This document shows, piece after piece, positions 17,731 to 24,471 of a stretch of 64,000 nucleotides of DNA (positions are counted from its first letter, which is position 1; the number at the start of each line of letters is the position of its first letter). The position numbers and the translations under genes are program-made. Under the pieces are notes generated by a model that saw only the letters and a program-made list of their open reading frames with translations, was not told the origin of the DNA and did not search any database. The DNA lies in NCBI RefSeq assembly GCF_028369105.1, contig NZ_JAQNDO010000001.1:1364001-1428000 (forward strand). The letters run 5' to 3'. Origin of the DNA: Polyangium mundeleinium (GTDB lineage: Bacteria; Myxococcota_A; Polyangia; Polyangiales; Polyangiaceae).

Positions 17731-18615
17731 CGTTCCTCCGTGGGCATCGCCGATCCGAGGCGACGGCGAATCGAGGGCGTGCGCGAGCTTACGCGACCTG
17801 TCTGTGGTCGTCAGGCGTCGGAGCATCAGTGCGGTCATTGCGTGGAGGACATCGGCGCGGCTCGATGCGGTAGTCCGCTCGTATTCCTTGTTGAGGAGGC
17901 GCCACTTGCAGAGCCAACCATTCGTGCGCTCCACGACCCACCTTCTTGGCAATACGACAAATCCGCGCAGGTCATCGGAGCGCTTGATGATCTCGATGGT
18001 CAGTCCCGTGTCTGCGCGAACCTTGTCGATCACGCTCCCATGATACGCGCCGTCGGCCCATATGTGTTTGAGCGTAGGATACTCCCGATGCGCTTCTTGC
18101 AACAGGGGAACGGCCCCATCACGATCTTGCGTCGATGCCGGTGTGATCAGCACGGCGAGGAGCATCCCCATGACGTCGACGAGGAGATGACGCTTTCGCC
18201 CGTTCCCCTTTTTTCCCGCGTCGAAGCCCGTTGGGCCACCGACGTCTGTTGCTTTGACGCTTTGGCTATCGACGATGGCCGCGGTCGGCTCTGCCTCGCG
18301 GCCGGCTTTCACGCGGACCATGCGGCGAAGCCGGTCGTGGATATCATCCAGCACGCCTTCGTTCGTCCACCGCTGGTACCATTGATAGACAGAAGAAAGC
18401 GGTGGGAAATCATGCGGGAGCTGTCTCCACGAATAGCCAGTCCGCGTGCGGTAACGAATGGCGTTCATGATCTCCCGCGGGTGGTACTTCGGCTGCTGGA
18501 GATTCTGGATCCAGATCGGAGGTGGAAGCAGCTCGGCGATGAGATCCCATTTGGCATCAGTCAGGTCGGAAGGATAACCCTGGCGGGAAGGTCGCTCGTC
18601 GATGCCCATGGACAT
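17533..18615 (-). CDS. IS5-family (IS427-like) transposase
   Basis: The transposase starts at ATG 18615 (MSMGIDERPSRQGYPSDLTD). It has the DUF4096-type N-terminus (KWDLIAELLPPP, YHPREIMNAIRYRTRTGYSW) and the DDE domain: first Asp in AAIVDSQSVK, GKKGNGRKRHLLVD, second Asp in IWADGAYHG and Glu in VVERTNGWL. The fold is complete by LMLRRLTTTDRSRK (~17810). The final ~90 codons to the stop at 17533 read through into the start of the broken paralogue (MNALRD...), so the protein's own stop was lost on insertion or deletion. The frame is also open upstream to 18891, but that part overlaps a foreign fragment. Confidence 0.85.
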   Translation of the reverse strand: MSMGIDERPSRQGYPSDLTDAKWDLIAELLPPPIWIQNLQQPKYHPREIMNAIRYRTRTGYSWRQLPHDFPPLSSVYQWYQRWTNEGVLDDIHDRLRRMVRVKAGREAEPTAAIVDSQSVKATDVGGPTGFDAGKKGNGRKRHLLVDVMGMLLAVLITPASTQDRDGAVPLLQEAHREYPTLKHIWADGAYHGSVIDKVRADTGLTIEIIKRSDDLRGFVVLPRRWVVERTNGWLCKWRLLNKEYERTTASSRADVLHAMTALMLRRLTTTDRSRKLAHALDSPSPRIGDAHGGTMNALRDVDDDAATTVMDRSALPPQIGTRMSVAHSEPPRDTIVDTKCGPSRWERFWTFVVGRRTAS

Positions 18616-18665
18616 TGGGTTTGGCACGACCAGTCTGGTAGGGCCAAACTTCCTGATGAACACCC
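17790..18665 (-). mobile_element. IS5-type insertion sequence (ends approximate)
   Basis: The right end near 18640-18665 carries GAACACCCTC, whose reverse complement GAGGGTGTTC is a typical IS427-group terminus. I cannot find a matching inverted copy at the left end. That end is placed near 17790-17800 because homology to the 38.5 kb locus resumes there. CTTA occurs at both edges and might be a target duplication, but it is short. The left terminus may be deleted. Confidence 0.6.
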
Positions 18666-18714
18666 TCTTAGCACTACTCTGCCATCCTGACCGACCCTGC
18701 CCGCGACCTGACGC

Positions 18715-19084
18715 GTGCCGAGCTTGATCTACGGCCCTTCGTGGTCTGCCGTGGCGAAAAATTTGGCCCAGCGTCTTCCCTTGCGCTGGTTTGCCCGCGT
18801 GACCGCCGTCAAACCCACATTCGAGAGTGACGAACTTCCTGAGGAACACTGGGAGCGCGAGTTCGAGCACTGGTTTGCACCGTTCCTGCACGAGTTCGGC
18901 TACCCGTCCCAGCAGAAGTGGGGGCCGGTCTACCTACGTGGGCTGCTCGGGCCAGGCGACCGCAAGAGCATCGAGCCGATGGCCGCGCGAGTTTGCCCAG
19001 GTGAGACGCAGCAGCTTCACCACTTCATCTCGACCTCTCGCTGGGACACGGCCGGGCACGAGCGCGTGCTCCTCGAGAAGGAGT
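18715..19084 (+). pseudogene. 5' fragment of an IS701-type transposase
   Basis: The plus-strand frame from 18715 reads [37 protein letters not shown] and [14 protein letters not shown]. This matches the N-terminal region of IS701-family (DDE_5) transposases. The catalytic core is absent: just after [10 protein letters not shown] the frame changes without a stop into reverse transcriptase sequence. Only about the first quarter of a ~400-residue transposase remains. Confidence 0.7.
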
Positions 19085-19268
19085 TCGTGGACCACCGAAT
19101 GCTGAGGGAGATCCTCGGCCGCAGGGTACGCGATGGAGTGCTGCTGCGGCTCATCGGAAAGTGGTTGAATGCAGGCGTGCTCGAGCAGGGGGAGCTGTCG
19201 TACCCCGGCGCGGGCACACCGCAAGGAGGAGTGATTTCGCCGATCCTGGCGAACATCTTCCTCCACGA
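19085..19268 (+). pseudogene. Group II intron reverse-transcriptase fragment
   Basis: In frame with the IS701 piece, the sequence reads [26 protein letters not shown] and [18 protein letters not shown]. GTPQGGxxSPxLANxxLH is the RT domain 4 signature of group II intron maturases. The FDxIDH start of the motif and the downstream YADD catalytic box are missing. At 19269 the sequence changes abruptly into the antisense of a P-loop ATPase gene, so the open frame to 19626 beyond this point is not real coding. Confidence 0.75.
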
Positions 19269-20029
19269 GGGAGGCAGAACACCTCGACCAGCGCGTCCAC
19301 GAACCGCCGGAAGCTCGTCACCACGTCGAGCCGCTGCCGCTCCGCCTGATCCACCTCGAGCGCGTAGGCTTCTGGGTCGAGGTTTGCTCGTCGCCCCGAG
19401 AGGTTCCCGTCCCAGCCGATGGCCGCTCCGCGCAGGAAGTCACGCCACCGCTTCTGGCACTTCGGCTCATCTTCCCCGACTGCATGCCAGGGCGCGCCTG
19501 CTCCCTGGCCCCCCATCGCTTGCTCGATGGCCTCGACCACGCGTTGGAACCTGCCGACGATGTAGAGGAGCAAGTTGGCCGACGTGGACAGGGGCTGCAG
19601 GTCCACGAGCCCAACGGGCACGATGACCTGCCCACGGAGCTCCAACGCTTCTTGGATCTCGACCTGCCGCGCGTCCTTCGCTACGGACCCGTCCTCGTCG
19701 CGTAGGTTCCAGGCCACCGCATCCAGGAGCGTGACCAGGAGCGCGGTCTTCCCGGAGCCACGTTTCCCATCGAGCATCACGACGTGATTGACCCGCTCCT
19801 CGTCGATAGGCGGCAAGAACAGGTCCAACCCAGAAGGTTTGTCCGGTCGCGGCTTCCAGTCTTTCGCAGCGATCTTGCGAAGGAGCTTAGACGCACGCTT
19901 GGCAGCTTCTTGCTGGTCCGCGCTTAGGTATGGTGTGGGCAGATTAGACTGTTGCTGCCAGGCGAGCGGTCGGGCTTCCGGGCGCGGCTGGACGTCGTCG
20001 TTCGTCGTGGACGGTGCCATGGAGCACAC
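19151..20029 (-). CDS. P-loop ATPase, C-terminally truncated by intron debris
   Basis: The N-terminal ~250 residues are convincing: a proline/lysine linker, [16 protein letters not shown] as Walker A (~90), [10 protein letters not shown], and helical segments ending [13 protein letters not shown]. From ~19268 down to the stop at 19151 the frame is antisense to the RT fragment, so the real C-terminus (sensor and effector region) has been lost. AAA/KAP-like ATPases of this type often serve in defence or mobile modules, but nothing left shows the partner. Starts at 20029 and 20020 (MAPSTTNDD) are both possible. It is transcribed toward the IS scrapyard and follows the integrase gene on the same strand. 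Confidence 0.6.
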   Translation of the reverse strand: MCSMAPSTTNDDVQPRPEARPLAWQQQSNLPTPYLSADQQEAAKRASKLLRKIAAKDWKPRPDKPSGLDLFLPPIDEERVNHVVMLDGKRGSGKTALLVTLLDAVAWNLRDEDGSVAKDARQVEIQEALELRGQVIVPVGLVDLQPLSTSANLLLYIVGRFQRVVEAIEQAMGGQGAGAPWHAVGEDEPKCQKRWRDFLRGAAIGWDGNLSGRRANLDPEAYALEVDQAERQRLDVVTSFRRFVDALVEVFCLPRGGRCSPGSAKSLLLAVCPRRGTTAPPARARLHSTTFR

Positions 20030-20185
20030 AGGGTACGAAGTTGCCTGGCCGTGTCAACGGGCTCACTCATTACGGGTCCTACGCAGCCTGTCACGGCTCC
20101 GGGGGGCTCCGACGCGGTGTTGACGCATCGAAGGAGAGTTCGGTCGCTGGGCCTACGTTGACGCTGTAGACAGTCCTGGAAGACG

Positions 20186-21370
20186 TCAGGGGCCAAGCGG
20201 GATCGCCAATACTGCCTTCGCTAGCTGTTCCATCTCCCGGGCCGTATAGTGCCTCTCCGTCACATCCCGCACCGCATGCCCCATCAACCGCTTCCTCACG
20301 CCCTCCGCCACCCCCGCCTCCTCCAACCACGTCGCAAAGCTCGCCCTCGTCGCCCTGAACTCCACCGGATGCCCCCGGATCTCCCCCGGCAACCCGAGCC
20401 GCTTGAGATCCTCTCGCATCTGCGCCGCGCTCTTCGGGCGTGACGGCCCACCACCCGGCCCCGGAAACACGAAGTCCTCCGCCCGCGGCCTCCTCCCTAC
20501 CAGCTCGGGCCACCGCTCCCGCCACTCGACGAGCGCCCCCTTCGCCGCCGGATGCAGCGGCATCGTCCTCCGGCTCCCCTTCGTCTTCGGCCCCTTCACC
20601 TTGGCGAACCCGCCCTCGCCCTTGGCGCCGATGATCGCCACGGCCTGCTCGATTCGGAACACCGGCGGCTCGGCCTCCATGTCGACGTCGCCCCAGCGAA
20701 GCCCCGCAATCTCCCCGTCCCGCGCCCCGCTCGTGAACGCGACCGCATACCGCGCTCTCCACTCCAGCGCGATCCGTTCATCCGCGATGAGCACCCGCGC
20801 CCACTCGATCGGAATCCGCACGACCGCCCGCGCCTCGAGCTCGGGCAACTCGCGCTGCACCGCCGGATGCGCGACCAGGTTCGCGGGACTGTTCACCCAC
20901 CCCTCCGCCATCGCATCTGCGTACAGCGTACAGAACGTGTAGTACACGTTCCGCGTCGTCGACGCTGCCCGCTGCTCCCGCAGGTCCCGGATGAACGCCC
21001 GCAGCTCGGGCACTTCAAGCCCCGCAATGGCCCTCGTCCCAAACCGAGGCAGTATCCATTTGTCCAGGTGCAGCCGATTGTTCGTCAACGTTGCCGGCGC
21101 GACGCGACTATCCTTCGTCCGCAACGCGATCCACTTTTCCGCACACGCCGCCACCGAGAGACCTTCCTCGCGCCGCTGCGTGAGTACCACATCCGGCCGG
21201 ATCCCCTGCACCCGCAACCATTCGAGCGCCCAAATCTCCGCGCCCCGCTGCCGAACGATCTCCTTTGGCAGCACCTTCTGCGGCTGCCCCCGCACGGGAT
21301 CCGCATAACTGAGCACCCACCGCTTCTTGCTCTTCCGCCAGAACAGCGACGTCCCCTTCGGCAAGCTCAT
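20186..21370 (-). CDS. Tyrosine-type site-specific integrase
   Basis: 394 residues from ATG 21370 (MSLPKGTSLFWRKSKKRW). An N-terminal SAM-like core-binding domain (AACAEKWIALRTKD, KWILPRFGTRAIAGL) is followed by the catalytic domain, with Arg in AFTSGARDGEIAGLRW (~213), a second box HPVEFRATRASFATW, LMGHAVRDVTERHY and the nucleophile Tyr in HYTAREM (~374). It is complete and looks functional, though box II is unusual (no HxLR). The start overlaps the stop of the excisionase gene (ATGA). No intact tRNA adjoins it here; the nearest tRNA remnant is at 44.2 kb. Confidence 0.9.
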   Translation of the reverse strand: MSLPKGTSLFWRKSKKRWVLSYADPVRGQPQKVLPKEIVRQRGAEIWALEWLRVQGIRPDVVLTQRREEGLSVAACAEKWIALRTKDSRVAPATLTNNRLHLDKWILPRFGTRAIAGLEVPELRAFIRDLREQRAASTTRNVYYTFCTLYADAMAEGWVNSPANLVAHPAVQRELPELEARAVVRIPIEWARVLIADERIALEWRARYAVAFTSGARDGEIAGLRWGDVDMEAEPPVFRIEQAVAIIGAKGEGGFAKVKGPKTKGSRRTMPLHPAAKGALVEWRERWPELVGRRPRAEDFVFPGPGGGPSRPKSAAQMREDLKRLGLPGEIRGHPVEFRATRASFATWLEEAGVAEGVRKRLMGHAVRDVTERHYTAREMEQLAKAVLAIPLGP

Positions 21371-21696
21371 GGAACCACCCCCTTGCGGGCCTCCAGCGTG
21401 GCCCTGCGCCTCGCGAGCGCGCCGGATGCCCTCGCTGCCACCCATTGGTCCGCATCCCGCACTCGAATCCGGATCAACCGCGGCCTCGGTCTCACGTGCG
21501 GCAGGTTCTCCTCGCGCACCATGCGGCGGACCGTCGCCGGCCGGACCCGGATCCGCCTCGCGTACTCCTCGACGGTCATGAATGCGGGCACGGACGACGG
21601 TGGTGGATGATTCGATTCGGACGAAAGAGGAAGCTTGGCGAGCTCTGCCTCGACGAGCGCGCGCATGGCTTCGAGCTGGGCACGACGATCGTGCAT
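21367..21696 (-). CDS. Excisionase-like helix-turn-helix DNA-binding protein
   Basis: 109 residues from ATG 21696 (MHDRRAQLEAMRALVEAELA). The second half is a MerR/HTH_17-type domain: MTVEEYARRIRVRPATVRRM, then REENLPHVRPRPRLIRIR with DADQWVAAR. That is the pattern of excisionase-family proteins. ATGA overlap couples it to the integrase, as expected for an xis-int pair controlling excision. The upstream open frame to 21966 is not supported. Confidence 0.82.
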   Translation of the reverse strand: MHDRRAQLEAMRALVEAELAKLPLSSESNHPPPSSVPAFMTVEEYARRIRVRPATVRRMVREENLPHVRPRPRLIRIRVRDADQWVAARASGALARRRATLEARKGVVP

Positions 21697-21918
21697 GGTC
21701 CCGGCGCTCCTTTCGACAAAACCCTCCCCTGAAGCTCCGCCCATCGGAGCCCCACGAAGGAAGTCGGCGTCGCCCTGCACTGCGCGCGTAGGCGACGTCC
21801 AGCAATGGCAGCCTATCTCCGCCGGGGCGATGTGCCAAGGTATTTCGTGAACTAAATCAACGGTTTGCGAGGTGTCGATCGATTTGCCGTATTCGCTGCG
21901 GGATCCTGCACGGACCCC

Positions 21919-22600
21919 CTTGGTTGAGAAGGGTCGGATCGCGGGAGGTCCATGCGATCGATCCACTTTTTGTGTCGCGGCGAGGGCGCTGTGCGCGAAA
22001 TGCCTGTTTCACGGCTTTCGGATCCGAGTACGGCCACTGATCGATCCACTTTTTCGTCAGTTTTGGCGCGAGCTCGCTCCGGAGCCTGTTTCACGGCTCC
22101 CGGGATCGAGGTTGCACGGAAAATCGGCCGGGTTTTGAGGCGTTCTGAAGAAAGACAAACCCAGGCTCAGACTTGGAGGCTGATAGCGGCTTCCGGGGCG
22201 CTCAATTTTGGTTGGTTAGTTCACGTTTGTGGGCGGCGCGCACAACCCAGACCAAAGACCCACTTTTCCATTCGAGACCCGGCACTTTTCGAAGGCACGT
22301 CTCGGAAACCCCTGTTTCACGGCTGTCGAAATTTGGACAGTCCGTGAAATCGATCCACTTTTTGCTCGATTTCATCCCCCGAACTGGCGACCGAGGATGT
22401 TTCACGGAATAACGGTGACCGGATCGGCCGATCTAAGCATCTACGGCGGGATGCTACCTCACCATCTGGAGCCGTCAACGTAGGCTGATGCAAGCCGAGA
22501 GCGTGCGAATTTCCCGCTCAACACACGGAAATCTCCAAGTCGACCCTTGAAATTAAGAGGTCGATCTTCGAGTGATCCATGAAATCGATCCACTTTTTGC
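21919..22600. repeat. Intergenic composite repeat: box B, 23-nt variable core, box A (5 units)
   Basis: Box A is ATCGATCCACTTTTT (clear at 21957, 22041, 22349 and 22583; degenerate at ~22123). Box B is CCTGTTTCACGGCT (clear at 22003, 22085 and 22311). In units 22003 and 22311 box A starts exactly 38 bases after box B, with unrelated bases between them. Searching 38 bases away from the unpaired boxes finds decayed partners near 21919, 22123 and 22545. Units begin near 21919, 22003, 22085, 22311 and 22545. On the minus strand the boxes read as KKWID and SRETG in some frames, but stops interrupt any long frame. Confidence 0.7.
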
Positions 22601-22753
22601 TTCGGATGTCGGGGTGGATCGCGGATGCCTCACCCTCGATCGTCGAGACGAACCCATGAATGTGGTTTGAGTTGCGTTGTCTTGGGTGATTTGGTGCGGT
22701 GTGGCACATGCGCGTAGATGTCCCGAGGGGCATATGACCGCCGACCTACCGAG

Positions 22754-22816
22754 CCATGGAGGGGGCCATGGCTCGGCCATGGAGACGCCATGGGAAATGC
22801 AGTGGGTTTTCCATGG
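22754..22816. promoter_or_regulatory. Phased array of CCATGG palindromes
   Basis: CCATGG occurs at 22754, 22766, 22777, 22788 and 22811. The spacings are 12, 11, 11 and 23 bases, about one or two helical turns, so all sites face the same side of the DNA. This suggests a multi-site operator or a decayed tandem repeat. No cognate protein can be named. Confidence 0.4.
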
Positions 22817-23150
22817 AAGGGCCAGTTCGCGGTCACGGGTCGACGTCGCGCGGGGCATGGCCGGGCGTGCCGATGACGACGTGACCGTGGCGTGCGCTGC
22901 CGGGGGGCGGTGGGGGGGAGGGCGACCCGGCGAAGGCGGCAAGGGATGTCGCGCGCCGAAGCCGACCATGGCGCCGCAGGATTCGGGCGCTGCGTCCAAC
23001 GTCCCGGGAGCGTCTCGGAGGCCGGCAAGCAAGACGCTACCGTGTCGCCCACCGCGCACGCCGGGGAGCAGCTCGTGGCGCCCGCCCTGCGAGGTCGTGA
23101 GCCGCCACGGCGGGCTACTTGGTGGCTTGCCAGTGGCCTTGCGCGCGATC

Positions 23151-23753
23151 CTACTCCGAAGCGCAGATGCGCCTGCGCAGTTCTGGAGACAACGGGTAAA
23201 CCGCCTCGCGAGGTAGGAGGCGCCGCGCCTTGTCGACCTGCCGGCTGTTGAGGAAGTCCCTCATCTTTCGGACGCGCTCCGTGAGATCGACGATCTCCGT
23301 GATCCACTCGTCGACGAACTCCCGGATGACGTGCCTGCTCAGCCCGACCTGGATGCTGTAGTAGGGGAGGCCGGCTCCGTGGAGTGACCGCTCGGTATCC
23401 CACTGAACATGTACCGCTGCGCGATCAAATGCGACGCGCCAGCGATCATAACTTCCGTAGCCGGGCGCTTGGGGATCGGTCGGGACGGCGAGGGCCAACG
23501 CGCGTTCCCAGCCCGTTCGCGTGATCCGCACGGCAAGCGTGCGCTCCTGACCTGGCCGGGCGCCCCAGTTGCTCCGTGCCATCAGCCAGAGAAAGCTGGG
23601 TTTGATCCACGTCATCCGGTTGAACGAAAACGGTGCCACGAACCGACCGTGCTCCAGCGCCGCCGTCGCAATTTGCGGGGAGTACGCCTGGTACACGGTA
23701 ATTGTTTTGGTGTCGTAGTCGGCGCGAAGTTCGTAGGGCTTCGGTGCGGTCAT
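23151..23753 (-). CDS. DUF4291 family protein
   Basis: 200 residues. The signature ELRADYDTKTITVYQAYSP, HGRFVAPFSFNRMTWIKPSF and LWLMARSNWG, followed by GQERTLAVRITRTGWERAL, is that of DUF4291 at the usual family length. Its biochemical function is unknown. The gene is monocistronic here, between the repeat-rich region and a divergent XRE regulator. Confidence 0.88.
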   Translation of the reverse strand: MTAPKPYELRADYDTKTITVYQAYSPQIATAALEHGRFVAPFSFNRMTWIKPSFLWLMARSNWGARPGQERTLAVRITRTGWERALALAVPTDPQAPGYGSYDRWRVAFDRAAVHVQWDTERSLHGAGLPYYSIQVGLSRHVIREFVDEWITEIVDLTERVRKMRDFLNSRQVDKARRLLPREAVYPLSPELRRRICASE

Positions 23754-23981
23754 GGTTCAACGCTGGACGCCCCAGTCCTCGGGGCGGAGCCGCACATGCG
23801 GGTAAAGCACGCGAACGGACGTCCAAGTCACGTGGCTTGCGTTTTTACTCTCTGCACAGCCGGGGACAAGTCGGTTTGCGTGGCTGGAGCTTCGTACCGC
23901 CTGCGCCAGCGCGAGCTCGAGCGTGCACGCTGCTCCTTCGTTATGTTTGTCCACGGATGGTTGTCGTGGTACAAGCTGGTC

Positions 23982-24317
23982 ATGCCCAGACGAACGACAC
24001 CCTCTCCCGGCGCCGCCAAGGTGGGCGCCCGTATCCGCGACCTACGCCTCGAACGAGGTCTGTCCCTTCAGCAGGTCGCAGAAGCCGGACAGCTCTCGAA
24101 AGGCCACCTTTCGAGCATTGAGCACGGGCTCGCCGCGATCACCATCGAGACCCTGGAGCGCATCGCGCGCGGGCTCGATCTGCTCGCCATGGACCTGTGC
24201 ACGTTTCCCGAGGACGACGAGCGTGCGCGCATCGCGGACCTCGTTCGGAGGGTGCCGAAGAAGGAGCTGCCGAAACTACGGCGTGAACTCGCGGCGCGCA
24301 GCGCTGGCAAGTCGTGA
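23982..24317 (+). CDS. XRE-family transcriptional regulator
   Basis: 111 residues from ATG 23982 (MPRRTTPSPGAAKVGARIR). It has a canonical helix-turn-helix, GLSLQQVAEAGQLSKGHLSS with SIEHGLAAITIETLERIARG, then a short acidic/basic tail (FPEDDERARIADLVRRVPKK). The open frame upstream to 23409 is antisense to DUF4291. It precedes a large helical-repeat gene by 154 bases and probably regulates it. The same sequence type recurs at 17052 and, truncated, at 40536. Confidence 0.88.
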   Translation: MPRRTTPSPGAAKVGARIRDLRLERGLSLQQVAEAGQLSKGHLSSIEHGLAAITIETLERIARGLDLLAMDLCTFPEDDERARIADLVRRVPKKELPKLRRELAARSAGKS

Positions 24318-24471
24318 GGGGTGGCCTCGTTCTTCGGCACGGTTGCATACGCCTACATTGTCCTACTCTTCTCGAGCAGAGGGTCGAATTCCTCGGTCGA
24401 CGCTCGTCGTGGACACATTGAGGGAGGCCCGCCCAGGTTCATCGGGCTCAAGGGCAGGAGGTCTATTCGTC

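Larger units (their letters stand above)
21840..23150. other. ~1.3 kb non-coding region with lower-GC repeats, CCATGG array and G-rich block
   Basis: No gene is supported. The left part (21.9-22.6 kb) holds a repeat family described separately. 22754-22816 holds five CCATGG palindromes, and 22905-22925 is a G-rich block (runs of six, seven and three G) able to form a G-quadruplex. The region separates the xis-int pair from the DUF4291 gene, and both read away from or along the minus strand. Confidence 0.6.

Noticed and set aside
21900-22600. CRISPR array
   Set aside because: Repeated boxes with variable cores look superficially similar, but units are irregularly spaced (82-234 bases), boxes are two different short motifs, and no cas gene is present.
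22630-23403. 257-codon minus-strand frame upstream of DUF4291
   Set aside because: It overlaps the DUF4291 gene in another frame and otherwise translates the CCATGG array and G-rich block; no family features.
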